64,000 bases of DNA from Sepiola atlantica (taxonomy: Eukaryota > Mollusca > Cephalopoda > Sepiida > Sepiolidae): the NCBI GenBank assembly GCA_963556195.1, contig OY744525.1, positions 83,414,165 to 83,478,164 of the forward strand, in the 5' to 3' direction. A program made the position numbers and the translations under genes. This document shows positions 1-11,475 of this stretch, piece by piece. The notes under the pieces were generated by a model. The model was not told where the DNA came from. It ran no database searches and worked only from the letters and a program-made list of their open reading frames with translations. Positions within the stretch are counted from its first letter, which is position 1; the number at the start of each line of letters is the position of its first letter.

Positions 1-26
1 CGGACGGACGGACGGACGGACGGACA
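1..26. repeat. (CGGA)n tetranucleotide microsatellite
   Basis: About six tandem CGGA units open the window. The array is probably cut by the window edge, so its true length is unknown. Confidence 0.9.
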
Positions 27-1104
27 TGCCTCAAAACATAAGTCCCTCGATTTATAAAACGGGGACCAATAACTATTTAAATAAGATTAAAATAAAATGT
101 TAAAACCTTAAAGAAAAATAAAACAGAATATTATGTATATTCGTAATATTTTGATAGAGAGTACCAAACGTTAAAATCTAACGAGTTCAAGTCTGAATCT
201 GACATTTTATTTTGAGGTTTGTGTCTAGCTCATTTTGTAAACTTGCCAACGCTGATTATCTGCTCTTGAGTAAAATATCGAATTGCTTTGTGACAGACTC
301 TACTGATCCGAATGTTGAATGTTGTAGAGGAAGTCAAATGCGTTGGTTCTTTTCTCGCTCTTTTTTTGTTTATTCTTTGAGAACGTTATTTTTTTAAAAC
401 TCCATTTTCTCTTTTGTGACTCGTTTTCCGATTTAACAATTCTTGATTCCATTAAAAAAGAAAAAAAAACAACACAAAAGAAACAAATGTGTTCTGTTTT
501 TATGTTATACATTTTTCTGCTTTCTACTGTCTCTTCGAGTATTTCATTTTTACTTTTTTTTTCTTTTCAATTCATTTGTATTCACTCATTTTGGATATCA
601 CGTGACTTGCCTTTTTTAAAAGTCAATCTGAATACGCCATCTACAAATAAAAAAAAGAAGCTCTATAGCGACATAGTAAAACCATCGCGTCAGAAACCTG
701 CTTTGATTTTTTTGTTCCGCAGTTTCAGCGTCCCCCTCTCTATCTTATTCTCTACATTTCCTGCTAACCCCGACACCGCTTTCTTCCTGACTCTTTATTC
801 CAGACCTTAATGCATTTCACCTATGAGTGTGATTCAATAGTGATCCAAACATGACTTGCTCGCACTACATCGTAGCTAAATAAATAATAAAAAAAGAAAA
901 CGAAAGTAAAATAAACATGTAAAGCGACATCTCCTTAAAACAGGCGGAAAAACATGTCTAAAAGTACACATAAAGATGCGAAAGGGGAAATCTTATGAAA
1001 AGTAATTTATTTTACTTAGAGCATTTACGAGAAATAGTAGTATACACATCTATAGAGTAGCTGAAAAGCCGCATTCAGCGCAGTCTTGCATGTTTCAATG
1101 CAAT
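27..1104. other. AT-rich sequence with no supported gene
   Basis: A 155-codon plus-strand reading frame (343-810) is almost entirely Phe, Ser, Leu and Lys from T- and A-rich runs and shows no domain. It has the composition expected of low-complexity DNA. I see no RNA gene or recognisable repeat here. Confidence 0.6.
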
Positions 1105-1175
1105 TGTTCGAGTGGATAGGGTCGCAGCGTATGAAACCGATAATACCGGGTTCAAATCCTAACACAGGATATATT
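1105..1175 (+). mobile_element. tRNA-like SINE fragment
   Basis: A good Pol III B-box match (GGTTCAAATCC, 1149-1159) lies about 45 bases after a degenerate A-box-like stretch (GTGGATAGGGTCGC, from about 1112). No cloverleaf closes, so this is read as the head of a tRNA-derived SINE and not as a functional tRNA. The family could not be identified. Confidence 0.5.
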
Positions 1176-1699
1176 GTGTTCAATTACGCACTGATGTGTT
1201 ACTTGTTAGACTATTATATAAGTAAATAACGCATCTGGATATAAATAAGTTGACATATAATGAATCTATTTGGGAATTAAAATTTAACATACAAAAATGT
1301 AAAATAAAACGTATTGAATACAGGAATATTATAATGGAATATACATGTTTTTGGAATATTTTATGAGTTAAGATTGATAATTTGTATTATTTGGATTACT
1401 ATTTTTTATCGTGGTTGTTATATTCACTACGTTTTAGCCGATGTAAACTCTGAACTTTTTTTCGAACTTCTCGAGATTGAAAACCTTCGAATTTGGATGT
1501 TTTTAATGTAAAATATTGGATCTGCACGGATTTCAAACTGAACCCTCTATTTAATCGACGAGGTTGATTGTTCCCATTCCGTCAGCCATTACTAAGTAGA
1601 AGTGTGTAATTTACAGCTATAGTTCTACACTATTGAGCTACAACATAAACCTTTCTGTTAACTGATAGAATTTCATATAATACATCTATATAACAAGTA
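1176..1699. other. AT-rich, nothing recognised
   Basis: There are no long reading frames, tandem repeats or inverted repeats beyond chance. Confidence 0.5.
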
Positions 1700-1856
1700 T
1701 TATAGTAGTTATAGTAGTAGTAGTAGTAGTAGTAGTAGAAGCAGTAGTAGAAGCAGTAGTAGTAGTAGCATCGTTACTTCCTCACGCAATCTAAGACATT
1801 CAATTATTATTATTATTAATATCAGTAGTAGTAGTAGTAGTAGTGGTGGTGGTGTT
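1700..1856. repeat. (TAG)n, (ATT)n, (TGG)n compound microsatellite
   Basis: Two (TAG)n blocks (about 1702-1770 and 1824-1845) with AAGCAG interruptions are separated by unique sequence and a short (ATT)n. The second block ends in (TGG)n. Confidence 0.9.
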
Positions 1857-2033
1857 CAATAGTGAGTGAATGTAAATAATTTAGTCATTTTCACCGGATG
1901 AACTTCAATATAGTACCGAGTAAAAACATGCCTTAAATATAAACACTGAACAGTAATAAGCGAACGATGGATAAAAATGATAATTTCTTTTAAAATGTCA
2001 AGGAATCGAACTAACATTTAACTAATCGCTTCT

Positions 2034-2113
2034 CCTACATACATACATACATACATACATACATACATACATACATACATACATACATACATGCATACAT
2101 GCATGCATACATA
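2034..2113. repeat. (ACAT)n microsatellite
   Basis: About 20 ACAT units, with GCAT variants appearing near the 3' edge. A C8(TC)n tract follows at about 2130-2148. Confidence 0.95.
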
Positions 2114-2324
2114 CTCATTGTCTTCTTCTACCCCCCCCTCTCTCTCGTTTTGTTGCGAATATTCCCATTCGATTTGCTTTTCAATTAATCGATGAATGAG
2201 AGATCGATATGTTCCTGAAAACTAATATCTCGTGGTTAAAATCGAAAGAGGACAGTGATGATAATTACATTTATTTCAGAAAATATAATATTGAGATTCA
2301 AACAGATCAGCTAATATAGTTTAC

Positions 2325-2400
2325 AAGCAGTGCCGGATTAGATTAATTCGGGGCACATGTCGCAAATTCCCAGGCCGCGGGGGGGGGGGGGCTTTAACAT
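2325..2400 (+). mobile_element. Possible DNA-transposon end with a G-run
   Basis: The sequence begins AGTGCCGGATTA and runs into GGCCGC followed by a G12 tract (about 2380-2391). CAGTGCCGG-type starts followed by G-rich sequence are common at ends of non-autonomous DNA transposons, but no partner inverted repeat or target duplication was found. It could simply be a G homopolymer. Confidence 0.25.
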
Positions 2401-3160
2401 ACAAGGCGATTGTTGAGGAGTATGTACATCTAATTCGGAACTAAATAACTATGATTTGGTTCTCACAATAAATCTAGTATATTGTTTGGAATAACATATA
2501 ACAATGTCCCAAGTTTCCACAGGACTTGAAAAAATATATCGTCCAATCAATTCAAATAGGCACCATTCATACAGTAATTGTTATATCTGATGTCTTCCAA
2601 CGATTGTTAATATAGGATTCATCACAAAAACAGAAAATTCAGAGTTAAACCAATGCTATGTATTTACTACACACATTCCGTATACTATTTTATATTACTA
2701 AGCGCGTGTATTTCACGCGATGAATGGATATGACAACAAAAGCAACAAGGATCCACTCACCCAAGGACAGTGGGGGTCTAGCTCTGAACCAATACTCCTA
2801 ACTACACTGAACAAAACAAATGCCCCTAAAATATTGTGACTGATTTTATTGTTTGGCGATTAATTACATGAACTTTAATTAGAGTGGAGATAAGTCACCT
2901 AGATAAAATCCTTAGAAACTGTGGAAAGAAGAATAGTCCGCTTGGAAACGTCAAAAGGGCAACTGGATTTTTGGCTAGACCGTCTTCACGGAAGAACGTA
3001 TTTAACATCTCATCTAACATTTGTGATTTTCTTCTATACTGATAATGTTTTTGTTGTCAACTGTTTTCTATTTCCAAGAATTACTTATGTACGTGTGAAT
3101 TAATAGTGCCATATATCGTGTATTTATTATCCTGTAGTATTAGATTTCATACTTATACCA
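2401..3160. other. AT-rich, nothing recognised
   Basis: A 60-codon frame at 2921-3103 has no recognisable domain and is not called. Confidence 0.5.
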
Positions 3161-3162
3161 GA

Positions 3163-3350
3163 CCTGGCAATTATGCATCTGGGGGTCCACGACTAACGGC
3201 GGACATGTGCAGACCAAAATTGCTACTAAATAATAATTGCTGAGAAAAGTTTTAGTAAGGAATTCATTAGTCATGTCCAGTAATTAGTTAATTAGAAACT
3301 ATGCATATTATTAGGAAGCAGCTTACAATTATTGATTTAATTACATAAAA
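3163..3350 (+). mobile_element. Dispersed repeat with hAT-like end (copy 1)
   Basis: This stretch is clearly homologous to 29095-29270 on the same strand. Shared blocks include ATGTGNAGACCAAAATT, the TTTTAGTAAG block, CATGTCCAGTAATTA and GGAAGCAGCTTACAAT. It starts CAGACCTGGCAATTATGC followed by GGGGGTCCACG, which resembles hAT-family termini. The other end of this copy was not found. Confidence 0.55.
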
Positions 3351-3414
3351 TTAAACCATTTGTTAAACCATTGCATGTGTGTTCAATGGCTAAACTAGTA
3401 TCCCTTGTTAATGA

Positions 3415-3800
3415 TTTAATTTTTTTCCTTGCTTGCTTCCCATTTTCTGTGCCATTTTTCCAAAATAACAAATAAATATAAGATTTACATCATTTAAATC
3501 TGTTATCACCTTTTTCAGTTGATCATTTTTCTTAATGTCACTATAAATTTCTTTCAAAAATCTCAAAACCTTTTCAATAAAATGAACTGTTTCTGTATTA
3601 TCCTCTTCATTTAATAATGGATGCTATTTAATTGCTGAGACAGTTGGATCACAAAAAAATGAAACAATGGGCAACTTTTAGACGCTGAACTGGTTTGGGG
3701 TAAACTGCCAGATCAGTTAGTTTTGATAATTTAGCAAACTGAGTTTTTCATGTTCGTAAAGACTTTTTACAACTTTCCGTTTTGCTTACATAGCCTAAAA
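3415..3800 (-). pseudogene. Transposase-like coding relic, possibly P-element/THAP9-like
   Basis: On the minus strand a stretch of about 70 codons without stops (about 3415-3625) encodes an acidic and lysine-rich segment with NEEDNTETVHFIEKVLRFLK followed by KKVITDLNDVNLIFICYFGK. Upstream, in shifted frames interrupted by stops, are KLTDLAVYPKPVQRLKVAH and FCDPTVSAI-like remnants. The order, a KLT..H/Y-P..F..MKV-type block, then a V-A-like block, then F-IEKVL-F-L, reminds me of the middle of P-element/THAP9 transposases. That recognition is tentative and from memory. There is no start codon, at least two frame breaks and no catalytic domain. It sits directly beside the hAT-like repeat end, so a different transposase family is equally possible. 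Confidence 0.35.
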
Positions 3801-3910
3801 AGAAGTAGAATCTCATTTTTTTCGTGTGGGTGGTGATTTAGCGAAGAGTGTTAATCAACAATAATACTGAAAATTTCACATTTCATGCATTAGGTAGATA
3901 AAATTAAGGG

Positions 3911-3937
3911 AACAACAACAACAACAACAACAATAAC

Positions 3938-3974
<37 letters not shown>
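3911..3974. repeat. (AAC)n(AAT)n microsatellite bordering a retroelement
   Basis: (AAC)n passes into (AAT)n and ends exactly where the RLE coding relic begins in frame. The other side of that element also ends in (AAT)n. Confidence 0.95.
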
Positions 3975-4630
3975 TGCCGACTATGTAATGAAAGGGAAGA
4001 AACCTTGGCGCATATTGTAGCTGAGTGGCCAATGCTGGCACAACATCAGTATAAAAAAATGGAGACACGACAGAGTCGCTATGGTACTACATTGGAATAT
4101 ATGCAAACTTTACGAATTGGACCACAATGAAAAGTGGTATGAGCATAACCCAGAAGTGGTACAAGAGAATGACAATGTCAAACTTCTTTGGGAAATGCGC
4201 ATACAAACTGACAAGGTTCTTGAGCATTCTAAACCCGAATTAGTCTTTCTGAACAAAAACAAGAGAACTTGCTTAATCATTGATATAGCCTGCCCCTGCG
4301 ATACCAGAGTGCAGGAGAAAGAACACGAAAAAAAAAAATAAATATCAAGATCTAAAATGGGAATTAGTTAGAATATGGAAATGTAAAGAAGTAAAGGTGA
4401 TTCCCGTTGTAATTGGAGCGCTTGGAACCATAACGAAAAGCCCCCATAAATGGCTTAAACAAATTGACGAGACAATTCCTTTTTTCAATTCTGCAAAGGG
4501 CTTGCCTATTATGAACGGCAAAAGTGTTAAGGTACAACTTGACTATCTAAGGTCAATGGAATTGACTTGATGTTCCAAAAAACAAAGAAAACAAAAACCC
4601 AACTAAACACATCCAAAAGTTGAGACTACT
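3975..4630 (+). pseudogene. RLE-type non-LTR retrotransposon, 3' end (copy A)
   Basis: This encodes the C-terminal end of a non-LTR retrotransposon polyprotein of the R2/R4/Dong/NeSL group, which uses a restriction-like endonuclease to nick the target. Visible in order: a CCHC-like knuckle, C-x2-C-x8-H-x4 with the last Cys replaced by Trp (from 3975); a frameshift near 4065; then KWYEHNPE and the endonuclease core, where the usual PD...D reads KPE followed by IIDIACP. A run of eleven A (4328-4338) shifts the frame again. The tail from 4343 contains VIPVVIGALGT and ends at a TGA at 4568-4570. About 60 bases of 3' UTR lead into (AAT)n. The reverse transcriptase is missing (5' truncation), and the frameshifts plus altered Cys and Asp show it is dead. 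Confidence 0.85.
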
Positions 4631-4663
4631 ATGAATAATAATAATAATAAATAATAATAAATA

Positions 4664-4734
<71 letters not shown>

Positions 4735-4735
4735 G
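4631..4735. repeat. (AAT)n tail of RLE copy A
   Basis: About 30 AAT units with a few AATAAATAATA interruptions follow the GAGACTACTATGA motif that ends the element. The same motif-tail junction recurs at 35012-35093. Confidence 0.95.
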
Positions 4736-5314
4736 TTTATTTCATTTGTAATAATTGAATGCATAGCGCGACGAGAGTACTCAGTATATTTTGTTTAACC
4801 AACAAGTTTGCCAAATAAATGTATTTTCCATTGCATTCGGTCATTTTAAGAAGAAAAGATGTATGAACACACAGTATATATCATCTTATTTGCTCAAAAG
4901 AATGAAACATGAATTTTTTCTTAAACGTTGTTTTAACCTCTTTGTTTTTGCTTTTTAAAAATCGTCAAAACCGGTGTCTTCGTGTAAAGGCAATGTTAAA
5001 GGTTTATTTTTATGTAAAAATGTTAAAAGTTGACAAAATATGTTCATAGAAGAAAAGCACGAAAAAGCTATGGCCACAAGCGATTGAAACATTGAATTAA
5101 AGTTAAATACGCAAACTTTTAAAAGTATATTAGAATTTTATTTTATAATAATAAATAAATTGAAGAGCAACAGTTAATTCTTTCTTATTGTTTACTAATA
5201 CCAAGCTTAATGAGCGAGGAAATCCAATGGTCGCTATAGTTCAATTAAGCCCTCTTAAATTTTTTCAGTGTATTAAAAAAACAGTTGTAAAATTATTAAA
5301 TCGAACTAAGTAGA
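4736..5314. other. AT-rich, nothing recognised
   Basis: No coding or repeat signal beyond base composition. Confidence 0.5.
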
Positions 5315-5376
5315 TTGATATTCTGACATTAATTTTGTGATAATTTATTATCACAAAATTAATGTCAGAATATCAA
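5315..5376. repeat. Perfect palindrome, 30-bp arms, 2-base loop
   Basis: Arms 5315-5344 and 5347-5376 are exact reverse complements around a TT spacer. The sequence can extrude as a cruciform or fold as one hairpin. No (TA)n flanks it, but an (ATT)n begins 21 bases downstream. Confidence 0.95.
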
Positions 5377-5397
5377 CATTGTTAATAAATTACATTT

Positions 5398-5399
5398 TA

Positions 5400-5464
<65 letters not shown>
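5398..5464. repeat. (ATT)n microsatellite
   Basis: About 22 uninterrupted ATT units. Confidence 0.95.
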
Positions 5465-5465
<1 letters not shown>

Positions 5466-6900
5466 GTTTTTGTTTTTGTTTATTAAGGACAGTCAACACA
5501 TAACATTCTTTTTAAAAAAGTAACACTGACATAAATTTCCAATTTACTGTTTAAAGTGTTTATTTCTGGGACGAAAAATATTTTGATTGTTAAATTTTAT
5601 TACACACAAAAACAACTTTTAGACAAACAAAAATCAATTTGGGCATTCCTATTACATAACAAAAACAAATACAAGTTTTAACGGAATTTAACGAATTTAA
5701 AAGCAGAACTGAAGATGTTAAAACAGGTTGGTATTTCTTTAATTACAAAAACGCCACCATTTTCTTTTAGAAGATATGTCAGAATTGTGAAGAAATTTTT
5801 CTTAATACATATATTTATTATTACGAACAATTTTTTGTTGTGACAAATTTCTTAATTATTCGAAAATGTTGTTATTGCAAATTCATATAAATTAACACAT
5901 ATACTAACTTCAATATTGTTAAATAGCAAAATTCCGATGAGAAAAAGTTTTTAAAAAAAGAGACTGGACACTTGGTTACGTGTGATATGTTTATTTTTAT
6001 TCCACGCAAAATATTTAATCTAATTTATAGACATAATTCATTTAGGTTTGTTAAAATACATTACAAGTTGGTTAAGTTGTTATTTTCTGCAAATCAAGCT
6101 GTATGTCAGAATTTTATGCAAATGAGGCGTTATGGGAATAGCAACAGTATGGTAATCCTTAGATAAGATCAGACGGCACACCCGGCGTTCCTGCTAATGA
6201 AACAGAACCCACGTGTACTTCAGCTCCCATAATAAAGTTACTGCCCGCTTTTAATTAAACGAAAATTAGGGAACTTCCACGAATATTAGGTTAACGTTTG
6301 TACATTGTTTATTGATTTATATATTAAACATTTTCTATTTTGTTTTTATTCACGTCATTTATTTATTTATCTCATCCTTTTACACCATTTTCTCTTTCTT
6401 TAAAGCATTTATGTACTCCATCAATTCGAACTCTTTATCTCTGTTTCCATTTTCTTCTTCATTTATGTCAACCTCTCACTCATTCCCCGTTCCTTCACAT
6501 CTTCTAAAAAATTCAAAGTGCAAACAAACAGGCAAGCAAATTTATAAGTGTTTTAGTGTTATATAGATAGTCGATCTCCGACTCATGGGAGTAATTTATG
6601 CAAATAAAATTCGCATTCGTATCGACTATATGATAATCATATAGTCGAACCCAAATAACGCTTAATTGGTACAAAAATAAGAAATAAATACTCACGTCCA
6701 AAGAGCAGACTAATAAAAATAATATTACTATATTTTCACCAACTGAATTATAACTATTAATTAGAAATACATTAATAAAATACATTGTTTACCAAATCAT
6801 AAAACCTAGCGATAAAAGTATATAACAAATAAGAAGTCGATGTAAGCAATTACTAAAACAGTAAAAGCAGCTGATTTGGTACAAAATAGTATATTCTGAG
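5465..6900. other. AT-rich, no supported gene
   Basis: Frames at 5972-6166, 6312-6566 and 6513-6785 (minus) are short, start at arbitrary ATGs and have AT-driven composition. Two of them overlap on opposite strands. None is called. Confidence 0.55.
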
Positions 6901-7353
6901 GGGATCTTTTACAATACTCAGCGAACGGGGTCCAAAAAACGAACGAGAACGGGATAAAAAAAGTAAATATGTAAAAAGTTAAGGTGAGCTACGTCGAGAA
7001 TAGATATTTTACTACTTACCTATGACATTTGTTTGTATTATTACGTAGTATAAATGGGTTTTTATTAGATGTAAAAAAAAAATTCTTGTTTTTTTTTTAC
7101 ATGGATCTTCAGTAAAAACAAAATGGCAGTATCGGCCTTATTCCTTACTACCCCCCCAATCGCCATTTTTTTCTCAAGTGTTCGTGTGAAAAAACTATTG
7201 ATTTCTAATAAATAGCGGTTGGAACTGTTTAAAAATACAAACAAATGTCACAGGTGAGTTAGAAAATAACTTTTATCGCCTAAAGTTACTTTTATTTGTT
7301 GTATATTTGTTTTTTGAGCGTTTTTACTCTGCTGAGTATTGTAAAAGATACCC
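6901..7353. mobile_element. MITE-like element with 22-23-bp terminal inverted repeats
   Basis: GGGATCTTTTACAATACTC at 6901-6919, running on into AGC, is matched at 7331-7353 by its reverse complement with one extra base. The 450-bp interior has no reading frame but holds its own small palindrome, TGTA-A10-TTCTTG-T10-ACA (about 7070-7101). The hexamer ATTCTG occurs just outside both ends (6893-6898 and 7355-7360), but not at equal distance, so it is only a weak target-duplication candidate. The superfamily is unknown. Confidence 0.5.
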
Positions 7354-7897
<544 letters not shown>

Positions 7898-8670
7898 ATG
7901 ATGTACACTCTACTATGAAAAAAATGAAAACAAGGAGCCCAGTATGTATAAATACGATAGCTCATATAATGTTTAAATAGATTTAATATATAATGTTTAA
8001 ACTCTACTATGCTTGCTTTTCTTTACATTGAATCTTAACTATTTCAAGGTAGGCATAGCAACGTAAGAGGATATTAAGAGAATAACGTACATAATGGTCT
8101 AACCTGGATTGGATTCCGTTAATACAGTTTTATTGAACAGCAACGTTTGAGACAATAAAACAACGTGTTCATCTTTTATTGTAGCAACATCTTCGAAGCT
8201 GTTTCGTGAAATCTAGCGAATTTCCTGTATATTGAAATTAGGTGCTAACTTTATTCTTTTACTTTTAAAATATTGATCTACCTCAACAGTTTATTAAAGA
8301 CAGTTAACGTACACAATCGATACCAAAGGTGACCCAACGAGTTACACATTGTATTGCAAAAACAAAAATATTTCATAGGTTAGACAATGACAATATTCTA
8401 TATGAAACTCACATTCCATTTACCATCCTAGAGAGCTATGCGACAAAATTAGAACCGTCAATATCCAAGTTACAATAACATTAGATGTGCAATCACTAAG
8501 AATACTAAAGCATTAAAAACATCCACTTAAAACTATTTTTATAGAAGTTGTTTGGTTTTAAAATCATTTGGTTTTGAAGACACCATTGAGTTATAAGCAA
8601 AATAACTACTAAAGATCCCAGCCCTACTACTAATTAATTTAGTATGGAGCACTATCGGGTCGGATACTGT

Positions 8671-8671
<1 letters not shown>
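7898..8671. other. Nothing recognised
   Basis: AT-rich unique sequence. Confidence 0.5.
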
Positions 8672-8752
<81 letters not shown>

Positions 8753-8762
8753 GTGTGTGTTT
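8672..8762. repeat. (CA)n(TA)n(TG)n compound microsatellite
   Basis: (CA)11, (TA)n with TG interruptions, then (TG)n. The CA and TG ends make the whole tract self-complementary. Confidence 0.95.
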
Positions 8763-8960
8763 TGTAACCAAAGTATTAGAGTTAACAGAGAAAATATTAG
8801 GCAAATAGCCAACATGTATTAAGAAAGATAAGTTTTTCTTTACAAAATATTCAAGGTGAACAGAATAATTTAATAATCGTTAGATTGACCTATCAGCTCG
8901 CAGGGTAATTCGTTAGTTCTCATTTTTATAGAAAAACAGATGATTCTATTCCCTTTATGT

Positions 8961-8962
<2 letters not shown>

Positions 8963-9026
<64 letters not shown>
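8963..9026. repeat. (TA)n microsatellite
   Basis: About 31 uninterrupted TA units. Confidence 0.97.
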
Positions 9027-9030
<4 letters not shown>

Positions 9031-9975
9031 AAGTAATGTCATTTTCCCATGTAAAATAAAAGACCATAGGAAATTAACCGAACACTTCCAATGTACCTAT
9101 TCTACACTCATCACTTCCAGCATTTCCTAATCCATGTTCAACGACACTTTGCGTACATTCTATTCCCGTTTTAAAATTATTACAATTATTCCGATTAAGC
9201 TGTTTCTCACAAATACGTATTCCCACAAAGAAGGTAGCAAAGATTTTCACCCTCGATATGTTTACTACTCCCACGCACCATTGTGACACCGAGAAATTCT
9301 TCTAAGACACCCAACAAACATCAACATTATTTCATTTCAACTGCCTTATAATCTTCTAAATAATTCATACACGTCCAGAACAAACTAATTATCGCCCCCT
9401 TCCGCGGAATATATGAATATCGTTACTATTAACCATTCCCAACAATTCGTAAACCTATTTCAGAATTTACGTGGGCTTCAAAAAACGACAGACGATCAAT
9501 CTCAAATACAAAACTCGACGTAAGTAATTTTCCTGCTTTCGCTCCTAATCCTGTTTTGAATCTCAATAATTAATTCAATATTTTACAATATTAATATCAA
9601 CATTAAATAATCTTCTTTTCAACACATTCATCAAGATGTGAATATCTATAGCTTTACTGAATTTATTTCTTAACGCACAAGTTAAAAAAACAGCATTTGT
9701 TTTTGTTGCCTCCCAACATTCTTCCATTTATAAAGTCACATAACAGCAAAACAATTTTCCTTTTTTTCATTTTGCTTTGTGCGTTTCTTAATGTTTGTAC
9801 TTAATAGAATTCCTTTATTTCTTATTTAAAATCTAGCGATTATTTCCCGATGTTTATACACCCACGTGAACAATGTCTTCTTTTTCATATTCCGGCGATT
9901 TTGTTCATAACTACTTACATATTAAAAATATACTGGATCCTTAATGATTTTCATGTTTTGTTATAGCATTAATTA
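9027..9975. other. Nothing recognised
   Basis: A 71-codon minus frame (9074-9289) has ordinary amino-acid composition but no domain, splice signals or codon bias that I can see. It is left uncalled. Confidence 0.5.
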
Positions 9976-10150
9976 ATATTTTCATACCAGAAAAACAATA
10001 ATCGCGCCGGATTCAACTACCTTAGAAAAACAAATCTACACTGGCCCGGAAATGGGGGATCATTTCACATTGAATTTATATACGAAACCGATCCCACCTT
10101 ATTTTTTTCTTTCCCACACAAGTTTTAGACGGCATTCTCACGTAATCGCT
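9976..10150 (+). repeat. Diverged duplicated segment, copy 1
   Basis: Together with 10380-10570 this forms a pair about 400 bases apart sharing CATACCAGAAAAACAATAATC, GGGGATCATTTYACATTGAAT and ATATRYGAAAC-GATCCC. The sequence between the copies is not obviously repeated. It may be two insertions of one element or an old local duplication. Confidence 0.7.
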
Positions 10151-10379
10151 GCAATTAAGAATAATCTAACTGTAAGGAGGGGATTTAGATTTACTTATTT
10201 TTAAAAATTCCAGCACTATTTTATAATTTCTACAATCGACCGAGATCGATTATGTTTTCATCATCATTAAACTAAAAAAAAATCCATTTTCTCATCGTAA
10301 ATATGTGAGCTATTTGTGTCACCACAGTTTGCAAGCAATTATTTAGGGATGATTAGTAGTTTGAATTTTTCGTTTAAAC

Positions 10380-10570
10380 ATTAATATATTCATACCAGAA
10401 ACACAATAATCGCACCGAATTTATCTTCCATAAAAACTAGACTCGCCCGAAATTGGGGATCATTTTACATTGAATGAATATATGAAACTGATCCCCTATT
10501 TACATTCTTCAATAATCCTTTTTTGCCTTTCCATCAAGTGTTTCATGGTGTTCTTACGTACTCGTTTAAA
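10380..10570 (+). repeat. Diverged duplicated segment, copy 2
   Basis: Same order of blocks as the copy at 9976-10150, with scattered substitutions, including AAAC-TGATCCCC where copy 1 has AAAC-CGATCCCA. Confidence 0.7.
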
Positions 10571-10927
10571 AAGATAATCTATTTTCTTCTTTTGGGGGAA
10601 GGGGTAGCAGAGAATATTAAGTTCGAATTATACAAAAATATGAATCTCTTTTTTTTCGTATGTAAGACAAATCATTATTTGTAAAACTTGTTTAAATTAT
10701 TCAATGAATATCGCGAAAAAAAGTTTCTAAACACCATTGTATAATCCAACCCATCGTAGCCGGGGGGAATATTTTCATTTATTTTTCCGAATATAATATA
10801 ACTCAGCTCTTTATGCAATTAGCTCTTTTGTCTAAAGCGGTGATAAAAATTACACTTTTTTAATATTTTTTCTTCTTTATATTCTACTATCGATTTACTT
10901 ATTTTATATTTCCCCGGAGGAAACGAC

Positions 10928-10945
10928 AGGACACGGGTACTGCTA

Positions 10946-10999
<54 letters not shown>

Positions 11000-11008
11000 G
11001 TGTATATA

Positions 11009-11050
<42 letters not shown>
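10928..11050. repeat. CACGGGTA..GCTAGTA motif running into (TA)n
   Basis: A short motif ending GGGTACTGCTAGTA (10938-10951) leads into a (TA)n tract with TATG/TG interruptions to 11049. Similar GGGTA..AGCTAGT motifs occur at 35535-35560 and 58093-58120, so this may be the end of a dispersed element. Confidence 0.6.
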
Positions 11051-11051
<1 letters not shown>

Positions 11052-11065
11052 TTCCTTTCATTAAG

Positions 11066-11117
11066 TTTAACGCTGATGAGTCCCGATTATAAAGGACGAA
11101 ACGTATACGTGCATAGA
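11066..11117 (+). ncRNA. Hammerhead ribozyme motif, probably inactive
   Basis: Core CTGATGA (11073-11079), a 4-bp stem II (GTCC/GGAC) and GAAA are intact. The cleavage nucleotide at 11111 is G where hammerheads need A, C or U. The 5' strand of stem I (TTAACG) no longer pairs with CATAGA on the 3' side. Both changes predict loss of self-cleavage. Confidence 0.75.
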
Positions 11118-11313
11118 TAATAAACAAAACAAATATTTATTATTTGTAGCTTCTAGAAAACCCGTCTAGATGGGCACTGTAAGTGTAGTATTAACACACC
11201 ATGACGTCGCTAGTTATGAATGTATCGTTCCTTTTATGACGTTGAACGCTCTTATGACGTCAAGCCGCCGGATAATGTGTTAAAATTATCTCTGTTTATT
11301 CGCTATTCAGCGG

Positions 11314-11379
11314 TGGCCCAGTTGTTCTAGATGTCGGGATTTGAGTTGTAAAATACTCGGAATCCGGGGGTTTGAATCG
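11314..11379 (+). promoter_or_regulatory. Internal Pol III promoter (A and B boxes)
   Basis: TGGCCCAGTTG (11314-11324) matches the tRNA A box and GGTTTGAATCG (11369-11379) the B box. The 44-base spacing is tRNA-like. These would drive transcription of the ribozyme-bearing unit if functional. Confidence 0.6.
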
Positions 11380-11405
11380 CATTACCAGTAGTGAATAGTC
11401 ATATC

Positions 11406-11456
11406 TCTATGCTGATGAGTCCCGATTATAAAGGACGAAACGTATACGTACATAGA
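11406..11456 (+). ncRNA. Type I hammerhead ribozyme, all core features present
   Basis: Stem I is 6 bp (TCTATG 11406-11411 with CATAGA 11451-11456). The core CTGATGA is 11412-11418. Stem II is GTCC (11419-11422) with GGAC (11433-11436), closed by a 10-base loop, followed by GAAA (11437-11440). Stem III is 3 bp (ACG/CGT) with a TATA loop. The cleavage site is GTA, with cleavage predicted after A11450. Every conserved position of the hammerhead fold that I can check is present. The open stem I makes it type I, the form found in animal retroelements. Confidence 0.85.
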
Positions 11457-11475
11457 TAATAAACAAAACAAATAT

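Noticed and set aside
343..810. 155-codon plus ORF with hydrophobic start
   Set aside because: Homopolymer-rich T/A sequence, no recognisable domain, and an overlapping opposite-strand frame of equal quality.
1105..1175. Functional tRNA gene
   Set aside because: A B box is present, but no acceptor or anticodon stem closes. The same applies to 26052-26112, 44605-44690 and 61478-61545.
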